From: Candidatus Electrothrix communis
GTDB lineage: Bacteria > Desulfobacterota > Desulfobulbia > Desulfobulbales > Desulfobulbaceae
DNA length: 64,000 nt
NCBI GenBank assembly: GCA_030644725.1
Contig: CP130629.1
Span: 985,572-1,049,571 of the forward strand
Direction: 5' to 3'
Below are positions 44,516 to 53,972 of the stretch, piece after piece. A model generated the notes under the pieces. The model had not been told where the DNA came from, did not search any database, and saw only the letters and a list, made by a program, of their open reading frames with translations. Position 1 is the first letter of the stretch, and each line of letters starts with the position of its first letter. Position numbers and translations under genes: made by a program.

Positions 44516-45034
44516 ATGAAAAAATTTACATCAACCTGCTGTGCTGCATTGCTTACCCTTGGACTGCTGACGACGAATACACATGCCGCCTGCAACGATG
44601 GCGATGTAAACAGGGACGGAGAGATTGATATTACAGATATCTACGAAGTGAATAAGGCAAGAGACAGAACCGAACCATATTTAATAGACTACGCTGACTG
44701 TGATGATGATGGCGAAATCACGATGAGAGACATAGTGCTCGTAGCCAACAAAATAACGGACAGTTGCCTTCCTGGGGATGCGGACAAAGACGGTCATGTA
44801 ACACCTTACGATGGGTATCTCGTCAGAGAAATGATCCTTGGAAATCAAGAAGAAACAGTATGCGGAGATTGTAATGAGGACGGAATAATTTCCGGGAATG
44901 ATGTAGGATGTATCACCGATACATTCAACACACCGAATATACCGCTGGACTGCAACGGAGATGGAACACTGAACGTACTTGACTTAAGATGCTTCGATCA
45001 AATAATGAGAGAACTTAGATCCGCCGAGTGGTAA
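44516..45034 (+). CDS. Secreted dockerin-type calcium-loop protein
   Basis: The product is 172 aa with a Sec signal peptide (KKFTSTCCAALLTLGLLTTN, cleavage probably after THA). The mature part has five dockerin/EF-hand-like loops: DVNRDGEIDITDI, DCDDDGEITMRDI, DADKDGHVTPYDG, DCNEDGIISGNDV and DCNGDGTLNVLDL. Cysteines precede most loops and may form disulfides. Such modules bind Ca2+ and, as dockerins, dock to cohesins; no cohesin is seen nearby, though the regulator upstream has one similar loop. A stand-alone dockerin protein of this type has no known role that I can name. Confidence 0.85.
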   Translation: MKKFTSTCCAALLTLGLLTTNTHAACNDGDVNRDGEIDITDIYEVNKARDRTEPYLIDYADCDDDGEITMRDIVLVANKITDSCLPGDADKDGHVTPYDGYLVREMILGNQEETVCGDCNEDGIISGNDVGCITDTFNTPNIPLDCNGDGTLNVLDLRCFDQIMRELRSAEW

Positions 45035-45042
45035 ATCAAACA

Positions 45043-45084
45043 GTGCAAAAGGGAGACTGCCGCCGGGCAACCTCCCTTTTGCAC
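45043..45084 (+). terminator. Strong hairpin after dockerin-repeat gene
   Basis: GTGCAAAAGGGAG and CTCCCTTTTGCAC form a perfect 13-bp stem around a 16-nt loop, 9 bp after the stop. No clear U tract follows, so it may be a transcript-stabilising hairpin or an imperfect terminator. Confidence 0.6.
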
Positions 45085-45292
45085 TGCCGGGCTGTTCCGC
45101 ACCTGCTGCTCTCTTCATGCAATCCCTTCAAAGATGAGTATACTGGTTCAGCAGGAAGAGAAATACGGAAAGACGACTTCACCGCCTTCCTGTCTGTCAT
45201 TCCGACTGTGTGTTTTGTCAACTCACCAAATCTAGTTGCAGAATGATCGCCTTCCCTTTAACTTAACCATAATTTCCCTCACGAGGCAAACC

Positions 45293-46228
45293 ATGAAAAA
45301 AGAAATCCATGCAGTTACAGGCGCCTTTGGCTATTCCGGGAAAAGTATCGCCCGGCGATTACTTCATGATGGACATGAAGTAATAACGCTCACCAACTCC
45401 TTGAAGCGAAAAAATCCGTTCGGTGATCAGATAAAAGCGCATCCCTTTCACTTTGATGAACCGGAAAAATTAACAGAGAGCCTGCGGGGTGTTTCTGTCC
45501 TCTACAACAACTATTGGGTACGGTTCAACCACAGGACCTTTACCTTTGCCGAAGCTGTCCGCAACACGGAAACCATGTTCAGAGCTGCAAAAGAAGCAGG
45601 TGTGCAAAGAATCGTTCACGTCAGCATCACCAATCCGTCCGCCAACTCCCCGCTTGAATACTTCAGCGGTAAGGATCGGCTGGAGCAGGCCCTGATGGAC
45701 AGCGGGATTCCCTGTTCCATCCTTAGACCAGGGGTCTTGTTTGGAAAAGAGGATATACTGATCAATAATATTGCCTGGGCAGTGCGTCATATCCCGCTCG
45801 CCATTGTTTTCGGCGATGGGGAGTATAAATTGCAACCCATCCACGTTGATGATCTGGCGGCTCTTGCTGTCCAACAGGGCAAGGAAACGGGTAATTCCAT
45901 TATCAATGCCATAGGGCCTGAAACCTTTACCTACCGTGAGCTGCTCACCACCGTTGCCGAAATTATCGGGAAACGTCGCCCTGTGGTCTCGGTTCCGCCA
46001 GCGATTGGTCATCTTACCGGCTGGATTGCCGGAAAATTTCTTAACGATGTACTGATCACCCGCGATGAAATAAAAGGATTAATGGACAATTTACTCTATG
46101 TTAACTCTCCTCCGACCGGAAAGACCAAATTGACAGACTGGGCCAAGGAAAACGCTGACAGCCTTGGCCGGAAATACTCAAACGAGCTTACCAGAAGGTT
46201 GGACAGGGAGGTGGAGTACAGCTCGTGA
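45293..46228 (+). CDS. NAD(P)-dependent epimerase/NmrA-like oxidoreductase
   Basis: The product is 311 aa from ATG 45293 (MKKEIHAVTGAFGYSG). The nucleotide-binding motif is GAFGYSG, a variant of GxxGxxG. Further features are LYNNYWVRFNHRTFTFAEAV, RIVHVSITNPS, SPLEYFSGKDRLEQALMDSG (key residues YFSGK, in place of the usual YxxxK with one shift) and ILRPGVLFG. The YxxxK reads Y-F-S-G-K, so catalytic residues are present. C-terminal residues resemble the substrate part of NDUFA9-type proteins. Substrate unknown; no obvious pathway neighbours. Confidence 0.85.
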   Translation: MKKEIHAVTGAFGYSGKSIARRLLHDGHEVITLTNSLKRKNPFGDQIKAHPFHFDEPEKLTESLRGVSVLYNNYWVRFNHRTFTFAEAVRNTETMFRAAKEAGVQRIVHVSITNPSANSPLEYFSGKDRLEQALMDSGIPCSILRPGVLFGKEDILINNIAWAVRHIPLAIVFGDGEYKLQPIHVDDLAALAVQQGKETGNSIINAIGPETFTYRELLTTVAEIIGKRRPVVSVPPAIGHLTGWIAGKFLNDVLITRDEIKGLMDNLLYVNSPPTGKTKLTDWAKENADSLGRKYSNELTRRLDREVEYSS

Positions 46229-46693
46229 TAATCCACACTAGATATATGATCGAATTTGCTTGGTTATATTTAACATTCGGCCATCCTTAAAACGGGAATA
46301 AAGACCAGCACACCCGGCCTGTAAAAAGGTCGAGGCTGCCTTCTTATAGGCCCTCCCTGCTACCTTTCTCTAGTGCTTAGTCATAACTAAACTTCAGGGT
46401 TACTACATCCATGTCGAATCCGAAAATCAATAGTTTGCAACGCAGCTATCCCTAAATTCAAGACTTTACTGAGTACTAGGAAAAGATGTTTATTTCCCCC
46501 TCTACTCTCCCTGACCAAACTTTGCTTCCTAGAGGCTACTTTTTCCACCCAAGAGGCGGATGCAAATTCTTGTAAAAAAACTCCGTCCAGGGTATGCTCA
46601 TCAAACTACGTTAAGGCAATCAGATGTCATGCAGACCTAATGCTGTTGACGCCCTGGTAATCAAGAGCAGAAGTGTAAAAGAGATCCAAAAAC
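46229..46693. other. Intergenic region before DUF748 gene
   Basis: 465 bp with no gene, repeat or hairpin that I can support. Presumably includes the promoter of the large gene at 46694. Confidence 0.4.
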
Positions 46694-49600
46694 ATGACTG
46701 GCGAGCAGCAGAACCAAGAAGCCCAATCCCCGCCCGCATTCGGTGAAATTCTGATCAATCCTCATGCCGAAAAATCGGATAACGAGGAAGAAAAAACCGT
46801 TTCACCCTCTGAACCCAAAAAAACTCAGCCCAAGAAACCGCGCAAGCAGCGTAAAAAAAGCACAAAGGAAAGAGGCCTTTCAAAGAAAAAAGTTCTGCTT
46901 TGCAGCCTTATGCTTATCCTGCTGCCGACAGTGCTTTTTCTCACCTATCTGGCAGCAGCAAGTTTCCTCATCCCCTACTACATCCAGGACGAGCTAACAG
47001 AGCAGTACAGTCAGCAGCTGGGTCGCCCGGTAACAATAACGCAGGTGAATTTTGCACCGTTCACCTTTGATCTCCACCTCGCTGGCATCCATATCGGACC
47101 GGAATTGGACCGTCAGGAAGGAAATGAACCGACCTTATGCCATATTGCCACGCTTGATACCCGATTGCGCCCCCAAGAACTGCTGCAACGAAAGATTGTG
47201 CTTGAGGATATGCAGATCAAGGGTATGCAGGCTGAGGTGATCCGGCGTGCTGATGGCAGTTTTTCTGACCTTGGTTTGATCAAGAAAAGTGAGGTCGTGG
47301 GAGTCGATCAGGCCTTTCTGCCCAACTGGCTCCAGATTGACGGATTCAGCCTGACTGACAGCATGCTCGTTCTTCGAGATGCGACCAACGATCATGAATA
47401 TCATTTTGATGATATAAGCTTTTCCCTGCCATCGGCAGCAACAGAGCAGGCAGCGGCTGAGCCTGCTCTCCATGCCCTCGTCAACGGGAACCCGGTCCAA
47501 ATTCGCGGGCAACGACAGATCAAGCCGGACGGCAGCTCGGCAACCCGCTTAATTCTCCAGCTTGATGATATTGATCCTCAGCAGCTCCTGGCCTGGCTAC
47601 CAGGTATGGATAAGTCCCTCCGCATCAGCACGGACAAAACCGAGGCTGAGCTGGAGCTTATCCTGCCGGATAATCTCCAGGGGGATAGCGGCCCTGTCCT
47701 GTCCGGCACCATCCATTCGACCGGACTGCATTTTGATATCTCAGCCCGCAGCAGCGAAAGCGAAGCCAAGCAATCAGGTACACTTCAATGCACAGCCCCG
47801 AGCGCAGAACTGGTTATCCGGGCTCATCCCTTTCGAAAAGAGTACAGGATTGAAGAGCTGACTCTGGATAGCCCTCGGCTGGTGCTGGCTGAGAGCAAGG
47901 GCCAGCAACCCTTATCGCTCTGGCCTGGGCAGCTGCTTAACCCTACGTCCCTTCCTTTTGACCTGATGGTCCAACGCCTGACCATCAATAACGGGACCAT
48001 ACAAAAGGAACAGGGGCCGCTTTGGAAAGATCTGCAACTGGAACTGTCAGCCTACCGCAATCGAGACATACCTCTTTCTGATGATGAAAAAGAAGGGCAG
48101 AAAGAAAACACAACAACCCTATCTTTTTCTGCCAACCAAGGGGCAACCACTGTAGGCTTTCAAGGAACAACCACCCCGAATCTCGACCTGACAGGAGAAA
48201 TCTCTTTCCATAATCTAGATGCAAGCCTGCTCCAACCCTATCTGGGTGCGGATCATAAACTCCGGTTGTCCGGCGGCAAGGCGGATCTGGTCATGCAGGT
48301 CACCCCCCTGCATAAACAGTACACAATTTCAGAGCTGACCCTGGATCAACCGCAATTGGTGCTCACTGACAGCAACGAAAAGAGCAGCAAAAAAAATACC
48401 AACAAAACATCTTCCAAGCAGCTTCCCTTATCTGTCTGGCCCGGACAGCTGCTTGATCCTGCATCCCTTCCCTTTGACCTGATGATCCAGCACCTGACCA
48501 TCAATAAGGGGACTCTACAGAAAGAGAAAGGACCGTTCTGGAAAGATCTACAACTGGAGCTGACAGCCTACCGCAATCGCGAAACAGCCTCTTCGAGAAA
48601 ACCTTCGAAAAAGAAGCAGGCAAAAAAAGCAACAGCCCTGTCCTTTTCTGCCCGGCAAGGAAAAACAACAGTACGGTTTAAAGGAGGCACTGCGCCTGAC
48701 CTGAGCCTGACAGGAAAAATCACCCTCAATAATCTAGATGCAAGCCTGTTTCAACCCTATCTGGGCGGGGATCATGCACTCCGGCTCAGTGGCGGTAAAG
48801 CTGAGCTGGACGGCCTTCTGCGAACAATGCAACCAGCAGGAAAGGGGAAAACAATGCTGATTGAGCAAGGAACGATCTCCTTGCAAGATATCACTCTCTC
48901 TCGGCAAAAAAAAGGAAAGAACCGCGTAATGCTGACAGCCAACAGGGCGGAAAGCAAGGGCTGCTCCATAGATCTCGCCTCATCAAGCCTTTCCTGTGCC
49001 AGCCTCTTGCTCCACCAGGCAAATTTTCCTCCTGATACGCCCTCCTTTTTTCTTTTCCCGGATAAAGCAGGATCCCCTCTTGGCTTGTCAATTGATGCTC
49101 TCAAGATAACCGATTCCAAAGCCCGCTTGCCGCTGGGCAGCAAAAAGAACGGCCTGACAATCCCGTTGACTGCCCTGAATCTGGATATCAAAGATCTCCG
49201 GTCAGCACCATCGGAAAAAGATAATCTGCATCTTCAGGCAGAAATAGGTACAGACGGGAAGGTGTCAGCAGACGGCTCTTTCCGCCAAGAAAAGGGGAAC
49301 CTCAAGCTGACCGTTGAAGCTCTTGACCTCAAATTGCTGAACCAAGCCTTTGCTCAACTGTTTCAAAAAAACCTTGCCCCGAGCCTGCACCAGGGGCATC
49401 TTTCTTTGCTGGGTCAGCTTCGACTGCCGGAACTTAATTTTGAAGGCAATGCTCAGCTCATCGATTTGGTTGCAAAAAACGCTGAGGGCACAGCCCTCAG
49501 CTGGAAAAATGGAAAAGGCAGCAAGGTCTATGCAGAAATGCACCCCTTTTTCATGCATATCGACGAACTTGTTCTTGAGGAACCGGAGCTCAAACTGAGC

Positions 49601-50773
49601 TCACCGGCAAGCAAGCTGCCTACGGCCTTGCTCGCTCTTCTCCGCAGGCAGGACAAAAAGCCGGTGCTTCCGCCGTTCACTGTAAAGCAATGCCGCATCC
49701 AGGGAGGAAGCATGCCCGGTGCTGGCAGTCGCCTTGGCTTTACCGCTGTTAACGGCAGCCTTGTGCCGTTGGCCTCAGGCACACCGAGCTCCTTTACGTT
49801 CTCCGGCAAGGTCAATGAAAGACAATTCACCGCCCAAGGACGACTGGAGCAAGATCGTACAGAGGTTGACAACTTCACGGTGGCAGACCTGCCAATGGAC
49901 AACGCTGCCAAGCAATTTGCAGAACAACTCGGTTTGGAGGAAAAAGGAGGAATCCGCTGGGTTCCCTCGGCTGAGCAGAAAGATGAAGGCCGTGTTCATT
50001 TTAACGGGTTCCTTCCCCAGCCGGGTTCAGAATTCTCCCTGCTTTTGGCCCTGCTCACTGACAACGACGGAAAATTCAGCCTCCCCCTCTCGCTGCCAGC
50101 AACAGCCTCTCCTGCCGAAATCAGCGATGCTGCTCTGAAAAAACTGCACCGGCTTCATCTTCAGGCAGTTGTCTCCCCGCAAGCTGTTCTGGAAAAAAAT
50201 CTTCCTGACCTGACCCTGCCCCAGCGGGTTAATTTTATTGTCGGTGACAGGCTCCCGGATTTCTTGGACGACCTGGAAAACTTTGCCCCCCTGTTTGCCC
50301 GTCGTTCACATCTTGGTCTGCGCGTTCGGGGCTGCTACGACGATTCGACTGATCGGGAATACCTGCTCCGCATGCTCCAGGAAGAGGAGGATTACCGGGT
50401 TGATCTCGAAAATATCCGCAGGCAGGAAGAAATGGGCCGTCTGATTGCGGAAGAAGAGCTTCGCCAGGTGGAGCTGGTGAATACAGATATACCCATTGGT
50501 GAAGACCTGATTCCGGTGATCGAAGCGCGGGAGGATTTGCAGCCCCTTCCTCCGCAACAGGTTAAACTCCCCGAAGCAATCCTCCCTGAACTTGCCCGCC
50601 AACGAGCCCTGGTTGTTCAGGAGTACCTTATTGACACGCTCAAGCTACCCGCAGAAAAAATCAGCCGCGCAGAGCCGGTCCCGGGCGGCCCTTGGGTTGA
50701 CCTACTCATAGAGCCAATTTGGCAGCAAGCCCCTGAAACAAATCAAGCATCGCCAGTAGAAGAAAAAGAATAA
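46694..50773 (+). CDS. DUF748 (AsmA-like) envelope protein with internal tandem duplication
   Basis: The product is 1359 aa. A basic N-terminus of about 70 residues precedes a single membrane helix (VLLCSLMLILLPTVLFLTYL). The rest would lie in the periplasm. PVTITQVNFAPFTFDLHLAG is the AsmA/DUF748-type start. A block with LWPGQLL, SLPFDLM, LTINNGTIQKEQGP, WKDLQLEL and LDASLLQPYLG is present twice, encoded at about 47850-48305 and 48330-48815. The C-terminus has VNFIVGDRLPDFLDDLENFA and an acidic tail. Proteins of this superfamily are long beta-rich bridges thought to carry lipids between membranes. A hairpin follows about 110 bp downstream. Confidence 0.85.
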   Translation: MTGEQQNQEAQSPPAFGEILINPHAEKSDNEEEKTVSPSEPKKTQPKKPRKQRKKSTKERGLSKKKVLLCSLMLILLPTVLFLTYLAAASFLIPYYIQDELTEQYSQQLGRPVTITQVNFAPFTFDLHLAGIHIGPELDRQEGNEPTLCHIATLDTRLRPQELLQRKIVLEDMQIKGMQAEVIRRADGSFSDLGLIKKSEVVGVDQAFLPNWLQIDGFSLTDSMLVLRDATNDHEYHFDDISFSLPSAATEQAAAEPALHALVNGNPVQIRGQRQIKPDGSSATRLILQLDDIDPQQLLAWLPGMDKSLRISTDKTEAELELILPDNLQGDSGPVLSGTIHSTGLHFDISARSSESEAKQSGTLQCTAPSAELVIRAHPFRKEYRIEELTLDSPRLVLAESKGQQPLSLWPGQLLNPTSLPFDLMVQRLTINNGTIQKEQGPLWKDLQLELSAYRNRDIPLSDDEKEGQKENTTTLSFSANQGATTVGFQGTTTPNLDLTGEISFHNLDASLLQPYLGADHKLRLSGGKADLVMQVTPLHKQYTISELTLDQPQLVLTDSNEKSSKKNTNKTSSKQLPLSVWPGQLLDPASLPFDLMIQHLTINKGTLQKEKGPFWKDLQLELTAYRNRETASSRKPSKKKQAKKATALSFSARQGKTTVRFKGGTAPDLSLTGKITLNNLDASLFQPYLGGDHALRLSGGKAELDGLLRTMQPAGKGKTMLIEQGTISLQDITLSRQKKGKNRVMLTANRAESKGCSIDLASSSLSCASLLLHQANFPPDTPSFFLFPDKAGSPLGLSIDALKITDSKARLPLGSKKNGLTIPLTALNLDIKDLRSAPSEKDNLHLQAEIGTDGKVSADGSFRQEKGNLKLTVEALDLKLLNQAFAQLFQKNLAPSLHQGHLSLLGQLRLPELNFEGNAQLIDLVAKNAEGTALSWKNGKGSKVYAEMHPFFMHIDELVLEEPELKLSSPASKLPTALLALLRRQDKKPVLPPFTVKQCRIQGGSMPGAGSRLGFTAVNGSLVPLASGTPSSFTFSGKVNERQFTAQGRLEQDRTEVDNFTVADLPMDNAAKQFAEQLGLEEKGGIRWVPSAEQKDEGRVHFNGFLPQPGSEFSLLLALLTDNDGKFSLPLSLPATASPAEISDAALKKLHRLHLQAVVSPQAVLEKNLPDLTLPQRVNFIVGDRLPDFLDDLENFAPLFARRSHLGLRVRGCYDDSTDREYLLRMLQEEEDYRVDLENIRRQEEMGRLIAEEELRQVELVNTDIPIGEDLIPVIEAREDLQPLPPQQVKLPEAILPELARQRALVVQEYLIDTLKLPAEKISRAEPVPGGPWVDLLIEPIWQQAPETNQASPVEEKE

Positions 50774-50881
50774 GTTTTACATTTTCGAGTTTTTTCCTCA
50801 ATACCATCATATTTGCTTGAAAAAAAATTTGTTATCTGTTTTGAAGGAAGGGTCATTTTAACCTCATGTACAATTTTTTCG

Positions 50882-50928
50882 GGGCGCAGAGAATATTCGT
50901 TTTCTTCTGTGCCCTGTTCTTTTCAGGC
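50882..50928 (+). terminator. Probable terminator between DUF748 gene and purF
   Basis: GGGCGCAGAGAA pairs with TTCTTCTGTGCCC, with wobble pairs, and is followed by TGTTCTTTTC. Positioned 108 bp after the DUF748 stop and 46 bp before purF. Confidence 0.55.
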
Positions 50929-50974
50929 GATGACAGCCTGACGGACATACAACAAGAGAGTCATTAAATCTGTT

Positions 50975-52408
50975 ATGGAACATGTATTTCCATCCCGCGA
51001 TCCACAATCACGACCAACCCATGAATGCGGTATATGCGGAATATACGGTCATGAAGACGCAGCAAAACTCACCTATTTCGGTCTCTATGCTCTTCAACAT
51101 AGAGGTCAAGAAAGTGCTGGCATTGTTTCCGGAAACGGGCAGAATATGTATCTGCATAAAGATATGGGACTGGTTCCCGAGGTCTTTACAGAGGCAAATT
51201 TACAGCGTCTGACCGGACATCTGGCTGTGGGCCATGTACGTTACTCCACAACCGGAGAATCCTCTATTATCAATACTCAACCGTTCATGGTTACCCATCA
51301 GGGGATCCCTCTTGCTGTGGCTCATAACGGCAACCTGGTAAACTCCCTTGATTTACGCAATCATCTGGAGAAAAAGGGGTCCATTTTCCAAACCACCATG
51401 GACAGCGAGGTTGTTATTCATCTGATGGCCCGAACCATGCACATGGGCCTGACCAGAGCAATCAAGGAGACCTTTGCCTGTATTCGCGGGGCCTATTCTC
51501 TGCTGCTCATGACCCCGGACACTATGATTGCGGTACGTGATCCCAACGGTTTTCGTCCGCTCTGCCTCGGACGCTTGGCCGACGGCGCTTATGTGGTTGC
51601 TTCAGAAACCTGTGCCTTAGATCTCATCACCGCAGAATATGTCCGCGACATTGAACCGGGTGAGGTGGTCATTATCAACAAAGACGGCCTGAAATCAATT
51701 TTTCCTTGGTCACCTCAACGCAAGAGCTATTGCATCTTTGAGCAGGTTTATTTTGCTCGTCCGGACAGCGACATCTTCGGCACCAATGTCTATGCAGTCC
51801 GAAAACGAATGGGCGAAATTCTGGCTCAGGAAGCCAAGATTGATGCTGATTTTGTCATGCCCTTTCCCGATTCTGGCAATTACGCGGCCATCGGCTATTC
51901 TCAGGCCTCGGGTATCCCCTTGGAGATGGGCATGATCCGTAACCATTATGTGGGGCGTACCTTTATTCAACCCTCCCAGGCCATGCGTGACTTCTCCGTT
52001 CGGGTGAAACTCAACCCGGTTGGCTCGCTCCTTAAAGGAAAACGGGTAATTATTGTTGAAGACTCCATTATCCGGGGAACAACCGGGAGAAGTAGAGTAA
52101 AGGCCCTGCGGGACGTGGGCGCAAAAGAGATCCATATGCTGGTCTCCTGTCCTCCGACCCGACATGCCTGTTATTACGGCATTGATTTCCCTACCTCTTC
52201 CCAGCTGATCGCCTCGACAAAAAATTTAGAGGAGATTGCAGAATATCTGGGACTGGACTCCCTGACCTACCTAAGTCTTGACGGCCTGGTCGAAGCTACC
52301 GGGCTGCCCAAAGATAATTTCTGCCTGGCCTGCTTTGACGGCAACTATCCGGTAGCCCCGGATCTCTCCTTTACCAAGGACGCTCTGAGCGGCTGTGGTT
52401 GCGGTTGA
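50975..52408 (+). CDS. purF: Amidophosphoribosyltransferase
   Basis: The product is 477 aa. PurF makes 5-phosphoribosylamine from PRPP and glutamine, the first step of purine synthesis. The catalytic Cys18 (HECGICGIYG) follows a 17-residue propeptide, so processing is expected. The glutamine domain has LQHRGQESAGIVS and HNGNLVNSLDLRNHL. The PRPP loop is IIVEDSIIRGTTGRS. Cysteines in CYYGIDFP and NFCLACFDGNYP match the ligands of the 4Fe-4S cluster in Bacillus-type enzymes. It ends in CGCG. The MFS gene follows after 27 bp; guaB and guaA, also purine genes, lie just downstream. Confidence 0.97.
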   Translation: MEHVFPSRDPQSRPTHECGICGIYGHEDAAKLTYFGLYALQHRGQESAGIVSGNGQNMYLHKDMGLVPEVFTEANLQRLTGHLAVGHVRYSTTGESSIINTQPFMVTHQGIPLAVAHNGNLVNSLDLRNHLEKKGSIFQTTMDSEVVIHLMARTMHMGLTRAIKETFACIRGAYSLLLMTPDTMIAVRDPNGFRPLCLGRLADGAYVVASETCALDLITAEYVRDIEPGEVVIINKDGLKSIFPWSPQRKSYCIFEQVYFARPDSDIFGTNVYAVRKRMGEILAQEAKIDADFVMPFPDSGNYAAIGYSQASGIPLEMGMIRNHYVGRTFIQPSQAMRDFSVRVKLNPVGSLLKGKRVIIVEDSIIRGTTGRSRVKALRDVGAKEIHMLVSCPPTRHACYYGIDFPTSSQLIASTKNLEEIAEYLGLDSLTYLSLDGLVEATGLPKDNFCLACFDGNYPVAPDLSFTKDALSGCGCG

Positions 52409-52435
52409 TCCTCTGCTATAATACATCCACGACAT

Positions 52436-53764
52436 ATGCGAACGAAAAAAGATCCCGAATCTTCGGGATCTCCCTCTTACTCGGCAGGGCATTTCTCCTC
52501 ATACCTGCTCCTGCTCCGTCAAAACCGTAACTACCGACGCTACTGGATCTCTGGCTGCATCAGTCAGATCGGGGACTGGTTTAATTATATTGCCATCTTT
52601 GTCCTGCTCAGCAAGCTGACCGGTTCCGGACAGGCAGTGAGCTGGTTCCTGATCGCCAAATACTTGCCTCCGGCAGTGCTCGGCCCGGTGGCCGGGGTTA
52701 TTGCGGATAAATTCAGTCGCAAAAAAATTCTCATCACCTGCGACCTGATGCGGGCCGGTTTGGTGCTTGCCTACCTGCTGATTCGATCAACGGATTATGT
52801 CTGGCTGGTCTACGTGCTGGCCTTTATTCAGGAGTCTATCTGGACTTTTTACCACCCTGCCCGTCAAGCCACAGTGCCCAATCTCTGCAGCCGTGAAGAG
52901 TTGAGCATTGTTAACGGCCTGTCCGGTGCCTCCTGGTCGGTTATGCTGGCCTTCGGTGCTGCCTTGGGCGGTTTTTTCACTGCCCACTTTGGCTGGCAGG
53001 CTGCTATTTTGGCTGATTGTTGCAGCTTTCTTCTCTCAGCCTCTGTCATGCTGACCGTGCTGATTCCCCAGAGGGAAAAACGACCAACAACAGATCCGGC
53101 AGAATTTTCCCTGGCCCGTGTCACAGGTTGGCATGACCTTCAAGAAGGCTTTTCCTACATCAAGGCCCGTCCCAAGGTCATGGCCCTGCTCACCGTGAAA
53201 AGCGGTTGGGCACTTTCCGGCGGAATTCTGGTCATGCTGGCCGTGTTCGGCGAACAGGTCTTTGCCCAAGAAAACGGTGGGGGTCAGGGTGGCCTGAGCG
53301 GAATCCTCTTTTCCATGCGCGGCCTAGGTGCGGCTCTCGGCCCTATTATCGCTTGGCGCCTTTTCGGTGACGGCATTCCAGCTATGCGCAAGGCCATTGG
53401 TGGAGCTTTTTTCCTCTCCTGCGCTGCCTATCTTCTCTTTAGCCAGGCACCGAATATGTGGTTCGCTGCCCTCTGGGTCTTTTGCGGCCATTTCGGCGGC
53501 TCCGTACAATGGGTATTCAGCACAACTCTGCTCCACCGCCGGGTTGAAGATAAATTTCGCGGACGCCTTTTTTCCACAGAGATGACCCTCATGACCCTGA
53601 TGCTGAGCTTATCCACTTGGTGTACCGGAGCGGCTTTGGATATGGGAATAGATCCCCGCACCATAGCTATGGCACTGGCTCTTCTCTTTCTTCTGCCTGG
53701 GGCTGGCTGGCTGCTCTATCTTCGTTTTCTTGCCAGAACCGGCAATGCTGACGAACAAGGCTGA
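52436..53764 (+). CDS. MFS transporter (major facilitator, EntS/DHA3-like)
   Basis: The product is 442 aa with about twelve membrane helices. The N-terminus has NRNYRRYWISGCISQIGDWF and ADKFSRKKILITCDLMRAGL, the MFS motif A region with R-K-K. Further features are EELSIVNGLSGASWSVML and LHRRVEDKFRGRLFSTEMTL. The layout resembles drug or siderophore exporters of the DHA3 type; substrate cannot be told from sequence. It lies between purF and guaB, but transport of purines is not implied. Confidence 0.9.
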   Translation: MRTKKDPESSGSPSYSAGHFSSYLLLLRQNRNYRRYWISGCISQIGDWFNYIAIFVLLSKLTGSGQAVSWFLIAKYLPPAVLGPVAGVIADKFSRKKILITCDLMRAGLVLAYLLIRSTDYVWLVYVLAFIQESIWTFYHPARQATVPNLCSREELSIVNGLSGASWSVMLAFGAALGGFFTAHFGWQAAILADCCSFLLSASVMLTVLIPQREKRPTTDPAEFSLARVTGWHDLQEGFSYIKARPKVMALLTVKSGWALSGGILVMLAVFGEQVFAQENGGGQGGLSGILFSMRGLGAALGPIIAWRLFGDGIPAMRKAIGGAFFLSCAAYLLFSQAPNMWFAALWVFCGHFGGSVQWVFSTTLLHRRVEDKFRGRLFSTEMTLMTLMLSLSTWCTGAALDMGIDPRTIAMALALLFLLPGAGWLLYLRFLARTGNADEQG

Positions 53765-53972
53765 CTGATCACTGAGCAAGCGTTGCGCAACTCCTCTTTT
53801 TTGGGCTCTTCTTTTCAAGAAGGGAAAAATTATTATTTTTATCCACCTGTATTTGCTTTTCCAGTGCATCAATGATAATATATGCATCCTATTATTCTAT
53901 TCTTTACCCAACAGAGTATTCCAGAGCACTTGCTCTAGACAATATTTTAGAAATCATATAAGGAGTTACCCT

